This document shows, piece after piece, positions 1 to 8,394 of a stretch of DNA of 42,938 nt. A program made the translations under genes and the position numbers. The DNA is from Bacillota bacterium (GTDB taxonomy: Bacteria; Bacillota; Clostridia; Lachnospirales; CAG-274): positions 1 through 42,938 of the forward strand of contig JAFYGI010000002.1 in assembly GCA_017543265.1 (NCBI GenBank), read 5' to 3'. How positions within the stretch are numbered: position 1 is the stretch's first letter; every line of letters begins with the position of its first letter. The notes beneath the pieces were generated by a model. It worked only from the letters and a program-made list of their open reading frames with translations, searched no databases and was not told where the DNA came from.

Positions 1-231
1 ATGTCAAGAAAAGGTAATTGCTATGATAACTGTATTATGGAAACATTTTTCGGAAGATTGAAAAATGAAATGTATTACGGGCATGAAAAGGAATATGCTT
101 CATTTGAGGAGTTTTCAATAGCAGTTGATGAATACATAGACTATTACAATAACAAAAGAATTCAGGCAAAAACAAAATGGATGCCCCCTGTAAAATACAG
201 AGAAGCATCCATGTGTGTAGCCTGCTTATAA
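1..231 (+). CDS. IS3-family transposase OrfB, C-terminal part
   Basis: This is the last 76 residues of an IS3-family (IS150-like) transposase, the DDE integrase that moves the element. The tract YDNCIMETFFGRLKNE carries the third catalytic acidic residue (the E of METFF), followed by the usual FGRLK helix. The typical tail YIDYYNNKRIQAK and P-x-x-YR complete the rve domain. The ATG at base 1 is internal to the domain, so the true start lies upstream of the window. The gene is shown only in part, and whether the element is intact cannot be judged here. Confidence 0.9.
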   Translation: MSRKGNCYDNCIMETFFGRLKNEMYYGHEKEYASFEEFSIAVDEYIDYYNNKRIQAKTKWMPPVKYREASMCVACL

Positions 232-258
232 ATCAATGTGTCCAGGATTCTGGGTACA
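1..258 (+). mobile_element. Right end of an IS3-family insertion sequence (partial)
   Basis: The window opens inside the integrase-core transposase of an IS3-family element. About 7 bases after its stop lies a segment (238-258) that reads TGTACCCAGAATCCTGGAC on the minus strand. It begins TG as IS3-family terminal repeats do, so I take 258 as the likely outer edge. The left repeat and target duplication are outside the window, so the boundary is inferred. Confidence 0.7.
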
Positions 259-284
259 TATCATAAACCGAAACGGTCTTTTTA

Positions 285-929
285 TTATTGCAGTTTATAT
301 TCCTCGTTGAAAAGCTCCTTCAGTTTTGTTATTGCCTCGGAGTTGTTCTGCTCGGCGGCCTTTTCGTACAATTCTATAGCCCTGTCCCTGTCCCTGTTAA
401 GGCCTCGCAATCCGAAAAAATAAGCCCGCGCAAGGTGCGGTATGGCGTAGCCTTCGCCCGCATCCGCCAGCTTTTGTATCCACGGAATGGCAGCGGCAAA
501 ATCATCCTTTCTGCCAATGCCGAAATCGCAGCATCTCCAAACGCCGAACATTGCATCAAGATCGCCTGCTTTTGCTCCTTTTAAAAATGCACTGTAGGCC
601 TTGCGCGGTTTTTTGTCCGTGCCTATCCCCTCGCAGTAGCAGCGGCCGAGCATCCGGTGCGCGGGTACATAGCCAAGCTCGGATGCCCTTTTAAACATAT
701 CAAAGGCGGCGCTGTCGCATTCATCAACGCCATCGCCGAGATAATATGCACACCCCAGCTTGTAAAGTGCGGGAGGATAATGCTTTTGCGCAAGCCTGTA
801 ATAGACCTCAAAAGCTTCATCATACCACAGCATATCGCAAAACTTTTCCGCCCTGTCAAGCTCGGGCTTAAGCTCCTCCTCGTTGTAGATGCCGTACTTT
901 CCGCCGCTGTAACTTATGGTTTTTATCAT
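285..929 (-). CDS. Sel1-repeat (TPR-like) protein
   Basis: A cytoplasmic protein of 214 residues built from Sel1-type helical repeats. Recognisable units include ALYKLGCAYYLGDGV, AHRMLGRCYCEGIGT, DAMFGVWRCCDFGIG and AIPHLARAYFFG, each about 36 residues and ending in the small-residue G-x-G turn. Such repeats are protein-interaction scaffolds; the partner is unknown. I start it at the ATG at 929, because a GGAGG lies 8 bases upstream; an in-frame GTG at 938 overlaps that site. There is no signal peptide. It has its own promoter at 986-1014 and converges on the IS3 remnant. Confidence 0.85.
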   Translation of the reverse strand: MIKTISYSGGKYGIYNEEELKPELDRAEKFCDMLWYDEAFEVYYRLAQKHYPPALYKLGCAYYLGDGVDECDSAAFDMFKRASELGYVPAHRMLGRCYCEGIGTDKKPRKAYSAFLKGAKAGDLDAMFGVWRCCDFGIGRKDDFAAAIPWIQKLADAGEGYAIPHLARAYFFGLRGLNRDRDRAIELYEKAAEQNNSEAITKLKELFNEEYKLQ

Positions 930-985
930 AGGCGCCACCTCCGTGATGTGTTTAAAAAACCCGACAGTTTCCCCATGGGAGAATT

Positions 986-1014
986 ATTATACAACGTAGT
1001 TTTACATTTGTAAA
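986..1014 (-). promoter_or_regulatory. Promoter for the Sel1-repeat gene
   Basis: On the minus strand TTTACA and TATAAT are separated by exactly 17 bases, about 57 bases upstream of the Sel1 start. It is nearly a consensus vegetative promoter. Confidence 0.7.
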
Positions 1015-1073
1015 GAACTTTTTTTATTTTTATGCCCGAAATTTTGGATACGGGTCGCTGCGTTATAAAATGC

Positions 1074-1262
1074 TTAGCTTTTGACCAAGCACTCAAAGGG
1101 CTTTGATTCGTGTGAAAGATAAATCGTAAAGCCGTCCTTGGCGTTGCCCGTGATCTCTGCGGTCGTAAGGGTGTAGACCGCCTCGCCCGACAGGTGCCGC
1201 GAATATGTTTTTGCAAATAACGGTGTGTCGGCATTGGCATCCTTTTCGGCGGCAAACACGCA
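1074..1262 (-). pseudogene. Decayed C-terminal copy of the neighbouring secreted protein
   Basis: The minus-strand frame ending at 1074 encodes about 60 residues that align with the last 60 residues of the protein at 1379-2851. Both have C-[LV]-F-x-x-E-[RK]-D, then IT-G-x-x-x-x-GFT, then ES-x-x-F (ITGNAKDGFTIYLSHESKPF here against ITGDPQKGFTLHITPESEAF there). No start codon, signal peptide or upstream domain accompanies it. It reads as the remnant of a tandem duplicate of the neighbour, with the rest deleted or eroded. The boundary at 1262 is set by where similarity begins. Confidence 0.6.
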
Positions 1263-1378
1263 GGGGCAGGACGGAACGCTTCGCCGCCCCTCGCTTGCTT
1301 TTTTATTTTGATTTCGGGAACTATGGCATATTTTATAAGGTGTGCAAATACTTACATCAAGCAGCGTATTTTCTCTAT
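1263..1378. other. Spacer between the remnant and its parent gene
   Basis: No gene, hairpin terminator or promoter is evident. It probably contains the unrecognisable rest of the decayed duplicate or its deletion scar. Confidence 0.4.
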
Positions 1379-2851
1379 TTAATAGGCTATCGGGTGGTCG
1401 GGATATTCCGCAAAGGCCTCGGATTCGGGTGTGATATGCAGGGTAAAGCCCTTTTGGGGGTCGCCTGTTATCCTTACCCGCGAAATATGCACATCTTCTA
1501 TTTCTATACCGCCCGTCATCCAATCGTAGCTGTCGTCCTCGTCCACGAATGCATCCGTATCCCGCTCCACGTCAAACAGACAAATATCTCTGCGGTTAAG
1601 CTCGGGCAGTCTGTAGCTGTGGTCGTAGGAGGTGAGCATATAATAGCTGTCCTTTTTCAGCTTTTCGCCGTCAAGGCTTATTTTATAGGGCACCCATTGG
1701 TGGGCAAAGGTTTGAAATACACCGGGCTTAAGCGGTTTACCCTCGGTTACCCATTTAATGTCCGAAATATCTATGTCAAAGCTTTTTTCGGTGCGCTCCG
1801 TCCAATCGGGGTCGTCATATTTGCCGTAGGTCACGGTTATATGGTCGGCAGGGGCATCGCCGTAAACATACTGTATCATCTCGCGTGTCGGGATAAAATT
1901 GCTGCTTTGTGCGTCTAAATAAGTTGTGCTTATGCCGTGTATCACTTCACCGTTGGTGTCATACGAGTAAATTTTTATATCCCAATCGTTGAAGGGCATA
2001 GAGACCCATTCCTCATAGTTGCTTTCTATTACTTTTCTGTAGTCGTAGGCGTTCAGCTCATCATCGTTCAAGCTCCATGAAAGCGACATATCCTTATTTA
2101 AGGTGACATCCGCGGTTATTTTTTCCTCGTGCAGTTTAAGCTTGGGCTTTTCCTCCCGTTCCTTTTTGTATTGCTCTCTGCGCTCAAGGGTATCTTCAAG
2201 GCTGTAAATATCGGGTGAATAGCTGCCTACATTGCTGTCAAGCGTTGCCGCGTGGGAAAGCAGGGCGTAAAAATCACCTCGTGTTATGGGCACTTCGGCT
2301 CCGATATTTATGGTTTTGGTTATAAGCCCTTTTTCAAAGGCTTTGCCGTATATCTGCGATACCTCGGTATATTCCAGCTCCTCGGGGTAGTCTGTGCAGC
2401 CGTAGGTGTCGCCGATCAGCCTTATGGTGTATAAAAGTGCGTGCTGTGTTGTCAGTTTTTTTTCAAGGTCAAGCCCGGGCACCTCGTCGGGACGCAGTAC
2501 AGGATTTTTTGACCCGTAGATAAGGCTTAAAAACAGCGCCTTGTCCTCGTCGGGTATATCGTCAAGCGGCGCAAAGCAATCGTAGAGATACCAGCGCTTT
2601 ATATCGTCTGCCTTGTATGCGTACTCGCCGTTTAAAAGCACGGAAAATATGTTAAGTGCCTCGCGCTCTGTGATGTACCCGTCTTTTTTTAGGTCATCGG
2701 CGGTCACGATATTGTATTTTACAAGCAGGTCGGTATTGCCCCGATCTGCAATTATATCGGCCGCGTTAAGACTGCTTGTTTTGGCGTAGGCCGTACAAAG
2801 TGAGCATAAAAGAATGGATGCGAGTATAAAAATAACAGTTGTCTTCTTCAT
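1379..2851 (-). CDS. Secreted protein with SLH-like N-terminal half
   Basis: A 490-residue exported protein of unknown function. It starts MKK and has a hydrophobic signal peptide ending near TAYA. The first half contains stretches resembling S-layer-homology modules (a DLLVKYNIV...YITEREALNIF stretch, and PITRGDFYALLSHA around residue 190), which would attach it to the cell wall. A charged linker (YKKEREEKPKLKLHEE) leads to a beta-rich C-terminal half. The ATG at 2851 is chosen because AGGAGG lies 9 bases upstream; an in-frame TTG at 2860 is too close to that site. A partial, degenerate second copy of its C-terminus lies just downstream. The SLH assignment is by pattern only. Confidence 0.7.
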   Translation of the reverse strand: MKKTTVIFILASILLCSLCTAYAKTSSLNAADIIADRGNTDLLVKYNIVTADDLKKDGYITEREALNIFSVLLNGEYAYKADDIKRWYLYDCFAPLDDIPDEDKALFLSLIYGSKNPVLRPDEVPGLDLEKKLTTQHALLYTIRLIGDTYGCTDYPEELEYTEVSQIYGKAFEKGLITKTINIGAEVPITRGDFYALLSHAATLDSNVGSYSPDIYSLEDTLERREQYKKEREEKPKLKLHEEKITADVTLNKDMSLSWSLNDDELNAYDYRKVIESNYEEWVSMPFNDWDIKIYSYDTNGEVIHGISTTYLDAQSSNFIPTREMIQYVYGDAPADHITVTYGKYDDPDWTERTEKSFDIDISDIKWVTEGKPLKPGVFQTFAHQWVPYKISLDGEKLKKDSYYMLTSYDHSYRLPELNRRDICLFDVERDTDAFVDEDDSYDWMTGGIEIEDVHISRVRITGDPQKGFTLHITPESEAFAEYPDHPIAY

Positions 2852-2894
2852 AATAACCAACCTCCTTAATTAGATGTTTTGAATATTTGTATAT

Positions 2895-2923
2895 ATTATA
2901 CAATAATATCCGTATTTTGTAAA
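2895..2923 (-). promoter_or_regulatory. Promoter for the SLH-like secreted protein
   Basis: On the minus strand TTTACA, a 17-base spacer and TATAAT stand about 45 bases before the start at 2851. This lies in an AT-rich 263-base gap that separates it from the divergent murA gene. Confidence 0.7.
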
Positions 2924-3114
2924 GTGTTTTTATATAAATTTTGTGAAAATCTTTGACAACATTCCGAAAAATAAACAAATAACACGGTTTTAAGCCTTTA
3001 AAAAGATTTTTTTGAGATTTTTTGAAAAAAAAGCTTTTATTATGCCGAAAAACGTGATATACTGTATCTGTATGCAAACAAGACGTGTATAATTTTTGAG
3101 AGGTGTGAATACAT

Positions 3115-4386
3115 TTGGAGCGTCTTTATATAAGAGGACAGCGCAAACTTAACGGCGAGGTCGTTGTCAGCGGCGCAAAAAATGCAGTTGTTGCAATAAT
3201 CCCCGCTGCCATAATGGCTGCCGGTGTTTCCGTGATAGAAAACCTTCCGCGCATTGCAGACGTAAAAAGCTATGTTACAACATTGAACGGTCTTGGTGCA
3301 AAGTGCGAATTTATAGATGAACAGACTTTAAAAATAGATGCGTCGGCGATAAACGATTTTCATGCCGACAGCGACGACGTGCGCAAAATGCGTGCATCCT
3401 ATTATCTGATGGGTGCGCTTCTGGGCAGGTTCAAGCAGGCGGTTGTGGCGCTTCCGGGCGGCTGCAACTTCGGCTCGCGTCCCATAAATCTGCATTTAAG
3501 CGGCTTAAAGGCGCTTGGTGCCGAAATATCGGAGGATTACGAGCGCGGTGTTATCTCGCTTAAGGCTGATAAACTGGTGGGTACGAGCATTTTCCTGGAT
3601 ACCGCAAGTGTGGGTGCGACCATAAATATCATGCTTGCCGCTGTTTTTGCCGAGGGCGTGACTACCATTGAAAACGCCGCAAAGGAGCCGCATATCGTTG
3701 ATACGGCCAACTTTTTAAATATGATGGGCGCAAGGGTAAAGGGCGCAGGTACCGATGTTATCCGCATCACAGGCGTTAAGGAGCTGCACAGCGCACAGTA
3801 TATGATAATCCCCGACCAGATAGAGGCGGGTACATATATGATAGCTGCGGCAGTCTGCGGCGGTGATGTAAAGGTATCAAACCTTATCCCCAAGCATATG
3901 GACAGCCTTACCGCCAAGCTTAAAGAGGCGGGCTGTAAAATAGAAGAGGGCGACGATTACATCCGCGTTGTCTCGGACGGCAATTTAAACGCCATAAACG
4001 TCAAAACAATGGCTTACCCAGGCTTCCCCACGGATCTCCAGCCGCAGATGGCTGTGCTTTTGTGCAGGGCAAAGGGTACAAGCGTTCTTATAGAAAATGT
4101 CTGGGAGAACCGCTTCCAGTACGTTACCGAGCTGCGCAGGCTGGGCTGTGACATAACCGTTGACGGCAGAAAGGCCGTTATCATCGGTCAGCCCGTTTTA
4201 AACGGTGCGGACGTAAGCGCTACCGACCTTCGCGCGGGTGCGGCCATGGTCATTGCGGGACTTTGCGCAATGGGTGAGACCCGTATAGGCAATGTAAAAT
4301 ATATAGACCGCGGCTATGAGCGCATAGAGCAGAAGCTGCGCAGTCTGGGTGCAGATATAGAAAGAGTGGAAGAACCAAATGTCTGA
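3115..4386 (+). CDS. murA: UDP-N-acetylglucosamine 1-carboxyvinyltransferase (MurA)
   Basis: This cytoplasmic enzyme transfers enolpyruvate from PEP to UDP-GlcNAc, the first committed step of peptidoglycan synthesis and the target of fosfomycin. At 423 residues it has the full family length. The substrate lysine sits in SGAKNA (K22). The catalytic cysteine is present at C117 in PGGCNFGSRPINLH, so the enzyme should be fosfomycin-sensitive at this site. Translation starts at TTG (3115) behind GAGGTG. Its last 8 bases overlap the start of walJ, which implies translational coupling. Confidence 0.95.
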   Translation: MERLYIRGQRKLNGEVVVSGAKNAVVAIIPAAIMAAGVSVIENLPRIADVKSYVTTLNGLGAKCEFIDEQTLKIDASAINDFHADSDDVRKMRASYYLMGALLGRFKQAVVALPGGCNFGSRPINLHLSGLKALGAEISEDYERGVISLKADKLVGTSIFLDTASVGATINIMLAAVFAEGVTTIENAAKEPHIVDTANFLNMMGARVKGAGTDVIRITGVKELHSAQYMIIPDQIEAGTYMIAAAVCGGDVKVSNLIPKHMDSLTAKLKEAGCKIEEGDDYIRVVSDGNLNAINVKTMAYPGFPTDLQPQMAVLLCRAKGTSVLIENVWENRFQYVTELRRLGCDITVDGRKAVIIGQPVLNGADVSATDLRAGAAMVIAGLCAMGETRIGNVKYIDRGYERIEQKLRSLGADIERVEEPNV

Positions 4387-5182
4387 GATACAATTTGCCA
4401 CAATAGCCAGCGGAAGCAAGGGCAACTGTATATATATCGGTACCGAAAACACCAAAATACTGATAGATGCGGGCATAAGCGGCAAAAAGGCCGAGCAGGG
4501 CCTGTCAGAGCTGGGCATAAAGGGCGAGGAGATAGATGCGGTCTTTGTAACGCACGAGCATAACGACCATGTGGACGGTGTCGGCATCCTGTCAAGGCGC
4601 TACGACATCCCCATATATGCCACGGAGGGTACCTGGGATAATATGCCCGAAAAGGTCGGACAGATAAGGGAAAACAACAGACGCGCCGTTTACGCGGGCG
4701 AAATGTGTGCCTTTAACGAGTTTTCGATACAGCCGTTCAATATACCGCACGATGCGGCGCAGCCCGTGGGCTACCGCATAAATGCCTTTGGCAAAACGCT
4801 TACCGTTGCAACGGATATAGGACATATCACGGACGATGTTATGCAAAACTGCCGCGACTGTGATCTGCTGCTGCTTGAAAGCAATCACGATGTGGGCATG
4901 GTGCATAACGGCCCCTATCCCTATCCGCTTAAAAGGCGTGTTCTGGGCGATTTCGGCCACCTGTCCAACGAAAATTGCGGCAAAATGATAACGGATATTT
5001 GCACAAGCAGGCTTAAATATGTCGTTTTGGGACATTTAAGCGGCGAAAACAATACCCCCATGCTGGCGTATAACACCTCAAAGGCGATCATGCAGGGTGT
5101 CGGCATAGAGATAGGCGATAACGGCGATGTGAATATGTATGTTGCCGCACCGTTCGGGGTGAAAAGAAGAATAACGATATAA
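4379..5182 (+). CDS. walJ: Metallo-beta-lactamase-fold hydrolase, WalJ/YycJ type
   Basis: A 267-residue cytoplasmic metallohydrolase. The dinuclear metal motif HEHNDH is at residues 59-64, after a typical GSKGNCIYI opening strand. Later metal-ligand regions appear as ATDIGH and VLGHLSGEN. Family members such as YycJ/WalJ of Bacillus have exonuclease-like activity and are linked to cell-wall regulation through the WalKR cluster. Here it overlaps murA rather than a two-component system, so only the wall connection is kept. The exact substrate is uncertain. A stable hairpin follows the stop. Confidence 0.85.
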   Translation: MSEIQFATIASGSKGNCIYIGTENTKILIDAGISGKKAEQGLSELGIKGEEIDAVFVTHEHNDHVDGVGILSRRYDIPIYATEGTWDNMPEKVGQIRENNRRAVYAGEMCAFNEFSIQPFNIPHDAAQPVGYRINAFGKTLTVATDIGHITDDVMQNCRDCDLLLLESNHDVGMVHNGPYPYPLKRRVLGDFGHLSNENCGKMITDICTSRLKYVVLGHLSGENNTPMLAYNTSKAIMQGVGIEIGDNGDVNMYVAAPFGVKRRITI

Positions 5183-5188
5183 TAAACA

Positions 5189-5215
5189 GGCGGTCGGGCT
5201 TTGTACCCGACCGCC
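5189..5215 (+). terminator. Hairpin after walJ
   Basis: A perfect 10-bp GC-rich stem (GGCGGTCGGG with CCCGACCGCC) with a 7-base loop begins 6 bases after the walJ stop. The T-run comes only 9-13 bases later, so termination may be incomplete. Confidence 0.55.
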
Positions 5216-5258
5216 ATTGTATTGCGGCTTTTTGTTATTGCTTTGATATAAAAACTTT

Positions 5259-5287
5259 TTGCGTTTTACGCGGGTTTGTGATAGAAT
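5259..5287 (+). promoter_or_regulatory. Promoter for the thiI operon
   Basis: TTGCGT and TAGAAT with a 17-base spacer lie about 50 bases upstream of the thiI start and downstream of the walJ hairpin. Confidence 0.5.
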
Positions 5288-5335
5288 AGTTTTAGTGTGT
5301 ATTTATTGAAGTTATATAACTATAAGGAGAATATA

Positions 5336-6514
5336 ATGCGAAACGTACTTTTGGTAAAATACGGCGAGATAGCCATGCGCGGCAAAAACCGCTATTTGGT
5401 GGAAAACCGCCTTATCCGCACGATCATAGAGCGGCTTGAACCCTACGAGGGCTACCGCGTTTACAAGGAGCAGGGACGTTTGCTGGTCGTGAACGAGCTG
5501 CACGAGTTTGATTATGAACTGGTCATACCGCTTGTTACGGTGCTTCCCGGTGTTACGGCGGTCTGCCCCTGTGTGGAGACCGAGGATCAGTCGTTGGAAA
5601 ATTTAAGAAATATCGCTTTGGACTATTGCCGCGGGCGCTTCGGTGAGGCTCCCGTTACCTTTAAATGCGAGACCAAGCGCAGCGACAAAAAATATCCGCA
5701 TACCAGCCGTGAGGTCTCCGCGGACATAGGCGGCTATATCCTGCACAGCATGGACAATGTGTCGGTAGATGTGCATGACCCCGATTTTGTCGTAATGATA
5801 GAGCTTCGCAACAACGCATACATCTACACGGGGCTTATAGAGGGCTGCGGCGGTCTGCCCATGGGCACCTCGGGCAAGGCCACGCTTTTGATGTCGGGCG
5901 GTATTGACAGCCCCGTTGCGGGCTATCTGACTGCGCGGCGCGGTGTGGAGATAGAGGCGGTATACTTTGACTCACCGCCCTATACCTCGGAGAGGGCAAA
6001 GCAAAAGGTCATCGACCTTGCGCAGCGGCTTGCGGTGTTTACGGGCGGTATAAGGCTGCACATCGTGCCCTTTACCGAGACCCAGCTTAAAATTTACGAC
6101 AGCGTGCCGCCCGAAAAAATGACGATATTCCTCAAACGCGCCATGTTAAAGGCGGCGGATATGATAGCGCTTAAAAACGGTTCACAATGCCTTGTTACGG
6201 GCGACAGCATAGGTCAGGTGGCAAGCCAGACCCTACAGGCGATAAACGCCATAGACAGCGCAGCGCAAAACTTTGTCGTGCTGCGTCCCCTGTGCGCAAT
6301 GGACAAGCAGGAAATAGTGGATATTGCCCGTAAAATAGGCACTTACGAAATTTCCATACGCCCCTATGAGGACTGCTGTACGGTGTTTGTTGCAAAGCAT
6401 CCCGAAACAAAGCCCAAAAAGAGCATTATAGAGGCTATGGAGCCTAAAATAGAGGGACTTGATGCGCTGCTTGCGGCGGCGCTGGAGAATACAAGGGTAT
6501 TGGATCTGAAATGA
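5336..6514 (+). CDS. thiI: tRNA 4-thiouridine synthase ThiI
   Basis: This enzyme adenylates uridine 8 of tRNA and inserts sulfur to make 4-thiouridine; some homologues also supply sulfur for thiamine. The order is an N-terminal ferredoxin-like region, a THUMP domain (about 60-165) and a PP-loop ATP pyrophosphatase domain with SGGIDSPVAGY from residue 187. The conserved YEDCCTVF tract lies near 345. At 392 residues it lacks the C-terminal rhodanese domain of the E. coli protein, as in Bacillus, so an IscS-like desulfurase partner must donate sulfur. I start at ATG 5336 behind AAGGAGA. Its TGA overlaps the next start (ATGA). Confidence 0.93.
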   Translation: MRNVLLVKYGEIAMRGKNRYLVENRLIRTIIERLEPYEGYRVYKEQGRLLVVNELHEFDYELVIPLVTVLPGVTAVCPCVETEDQSLENLRNIALDYCRGRFGEAPVTFKCETKRSDKKYPHTSREVSADIGGYILHSMDNVSVDVHDPDFVVMIELRNNAYIYTGLIEGCGGLPMGTSGKATLLMSGGIDSPVAGYLTARRGVEIEAVYFDSPPYTSERAKQKVIDLAQRLAVFTGGIRLHIVPFTETQLKIYDSVPPEKMTIFLKRAMLKAADMIALKNGSQCLVTGDSIGQVASQTLQAINAIDSAAQNFVVLRPLCAMDKQEIVDIARKIGTYEISIRPYEDCCTVFVAKHPETKPKKSIIEAMEPKIEGLDALLAAALENTRVLDLK

Positions 6515-6870
6515 AAAAGTTTGATTTTTTGGTCATACTCGGCTTTCTTGCCGCGGCGGGGCTGGCCTTTGCTTTGCTCGGGCTTGCGGGGAGCGGCGGC
6601 AAAACGGCCGATGTTTATGTAAAGGGCAAATATTACGACACTCTGCCGCTTGATAAGGACACCGTCTATATACCAAAGGACGTGCCAAGCGTGAAGATAG
6701 AGGTGCGGGACGGAAAGGTTGGCTTTATCGAAAGCGACTGCCCTGACAAGGTCTGCATACACACGGGCTTTTTAGGCACGGCGGGACAGACCGCGGTCTG
6801 CCTGCCCAATGCCGTTTCTGTCATTGTGCGCGGCGGGGATGACGGCGGTGTGGATGCCGTTGCGGGATAA
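6511..6870 (+). CDS. NusG domain II-containing small membrane-anchored protein
   Basis: A 119-residue protein with one N-terminal membrane segment (about residues 6-28) and an extracytoplasmic NusG-II-type beta domain. The family hallmark is visible as CPDKVCIHTGFLGTAGQTAVCLPN in its spaced form: two close cysteines, a histidine, then a third cysteine before LPN. The function is not established; homologues often sit beside thiamine or electron-transport genes. It overlaps thiI by 4 bases and is probably translated by coupling. The EamA permease follows 12 bases later. Confidence 0.75.
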   Translation: MKKFDFLVILGFLAAAGLAFALLGLAGSGGKTADVYVKGKYYDTLPLDKDTVYIPKDVPSVKIEVRDGKVGFIESDCPDKVCIHTGFLGTAGQTAVCLPNAVSVIVRGGDDGGVDAVAG

Positions 6871-6882
6871 AGAAGGATAAAA

Positions 6883-7755
6883 ATGGAAATAATAACCGAA
6901 AATCTATGGATATGGCTTGTGCTGCTGTACGGCTTTTTGCGCGGCACACGCGACATGATAAAAAAGAAGGCGATGGAGAAAAGCTCGGTTTTTGAGGTGC
7001 TGTTTTTCTATACGCTTTTATCGTTTCTGCTGGTCAGCTATGAAGCGCCGCACGCGATTGCCGTGCCCCAAAAATACATAGGCCTTATTACGATAAAATC
7101 GCTGATGGTGTTTATTGCGTGGTTTTGCAGCTTTATGGCGATAAAAAGGCTGCCCGTCAGCTTTTACGGCGTGCTGGAGCTGTCAAGCGTGGTGTTTTCT
7201 ACCTGCATGGGCGTGTTTTTTATCGGCGAGCGTATGACGGTGTTTCGCATTATAGGCACCTGTATCGTTATGCTTGGACTTTTTATGGTCAATTTAAAAA
7301 AACAGACCGCCGACCCCAACAATGTCATAAACGCAAAATATGTCACGCTTGCGCTGCTGTCGTGCCTGTTTAACGCCATTTCGGGCGTTATGGACAAGGT
7401 GCTGATGTCAAAGGGCGAGATAGACAGCGGACAGCTGCAATTCTGGTTTATGTTGCTTATGACCTGTATGCACCTTGTGTTTTTGCTGTTTAACAAAACA
7501 AGGCTGCGCTTTAGCCAGCTGTGGAAAAACAAGTGGATAATACTTATGGCGCTGCTGTTTGTGATAGGCGACCGCGCCCTGTTCGTTGCCAACGGCATAC
7601 AGGGCAGTCAGGTCACGATAATGACGCTGCTTAAACGTTGTTCGTGCTTTGTGACCATTGTGGGCGGTGCGCTGTGGTTCAAGGAAAAAAATATCGCATA
7701 CAGATTTTGCTGCGGCGCTATAATTATGGCGGGCATTGCAATAGGACTGATGTAA
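6883..7755 (+). CDS. EamA-family (DMT) permease
   Basis: A 290-residue inner-membrane protein with about ten hydrophobic segments in two homologous halves, as in drug/metabolite transporters. The end of each half carries the typical small-residue plus acidic signature (FFIGERMTVFRIIGTCIVMLGLFMV and LWFKEKNIAYRF...AIIMAGIAIGLM). The substrate cannot be told from the sequence. It is the third gene of the thiI cluster, so a sulfur, thiamine or amino-acid metabolite is possible but speculative. Confidence 0.85.
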   Translation: MEIITENLWIWLVLLYGFLRGTRDMIKKKAMEKSSVFEVLFFYTLLSFLLVSYEAPHAIAVPQKYIGLITIKSLMVFIAWFCSFMAIKRLPVSFYGVLELSSVVFSTCMGVFFIGERMTVFRIIGTCIVMLGLFMVNLKKQTADPNNVINAKYVTLALLSCLFNAISGVMDKVLMSKGEIDSGQLQFWFMLLMTCMHLVFLLFNKTRLRFSQLWKNKWIILMALLFVIGDRALFVANGIQGSQVTIMTLLKRCSCFVTIVGGALWFKEKNIAYRFCCGAIIMAGIAIGLM

Positions 7756-7816
7756 AAACGGAAGTGAAAAATGCGCATCAACTCAAAAAACAGGGAAAGT
7801 CAAACGACATTCGTCC

Positions 7817-7845
7817 TTGACTAAATCGGTCTCAGATATTATAAT
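7817..7845 (+). promoter_or_regulatory. Promoter for the lysine-tailed membrane protein
   Basis: TTGACT, a 17-base spacer and TATAAT lie 32 bases upstream of the ATG at 7877, which has a strong CGGAGG site. Confidence 0.7.
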
Positions 7846-7876
7846 TATATAAGATTTATCAAACGGAGGTACAAAT

Positions 7877-8362
7877 ATGTATAATTATTGTGTTTTATCA
7901 CCCATGCTGCTTGCGCGGGAATGGACGGCGCTTGACGGTATGCTGCTGGCGGGCGTTATACTGGTGCTTATTGTGGCACTGCTGTATTTTCTTAACCGTG
8001 CGGCCTACAAAAAGATGGACGAGCAGCAGGCACTTATCGACAGTACAAAAATGTCGGCCACGATATATGTTATCGACAAAAAGCGTGACAAGCTGAAAAA
8101 TATAAGTCTGCCAAAGGCAGCACAGGCGCAGATACCCGCCTATGCCAAAATGATGAAGCTTTACTTTGTCAAGGCCAAGATAGGCCCGCAGATAGTGACG
8201 CTTATGTGCGATAAAAACGTATTTAATGCCGTACCGCTTAAAAAGAATATAAAGGCGCAGATATCGGGTATGTATCTTGTGGACTTTGTCGGCTTGAAAT
8301 CCGCCGACGAGATGAAGAAAAAACGCAAGGAAAAAAAGGAAAAACAGAAGAAAGAAAAATAA
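7877..8362 (+). CDS. Membrane protein of unknown function with lysine-rich tail
   Basis: A 161-residue protein I do not recognise. A single strong membrane helix (about residues 22-40, LLAGVILVLIVALLYFL) is followed by a soluble domain of about 95 residues. It ends in a highly basic Lys/Glu tail (KKKRKEKKEKQKKEK). The positive-inside rule puts the domain and tail in the cytoplasm, where the tail could bind nucleic acid, ribosomes or phospholipid head groups. It is monocistronic, with its own promoter and a bidirectional terminator. Confidence 0.75.
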   Translation: MYNYCVLSPMLLAREWTALDGMLLAGVILVLIVALLYFLNRAAYKKMDEQQALIDSTKMSATIYVIDKKRDKLKNISLPKAAQAQIPAYAKMMKLYFVKAKIGPQIVTLMCDKNVFNAVPLKKNIKAQISGMYLVDFVGLKSADEMKKKRKEKKEKQKKEK

Positions 8363-8390
8363 GAGGCTGTGTACAGCCTCTTATTTTTTT
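8361..8390. terminator. Bidirectional terminator
   Basis: A 9-bp stem (AAGAGGCTG with CAGCCTCTT, loop TGTA) is followed by a 7-T run on the plus strand. On the minus strand it is followed by a T-rich tract, the complement of the lysine codons. It serves both converging genes. Confidence 0.85.
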
Positions 8391-8394
8391 GCTT

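Noticed and set aside
3057..3093. Possible murA promoter elements (TATACT near 3057, TATAAT at 3088-3093)
   Set aside because: Good -10 hexamers but no acceptable -35 at 16-18 bases from either, so no promoter is claimed.
7771..7824. 17-codon frame with a GGAAGTG site after the EamA gene
   Set aside because: Its stop overlaps the -35 of the next promoter and the peptide has no recognisable feature; most likely chance.
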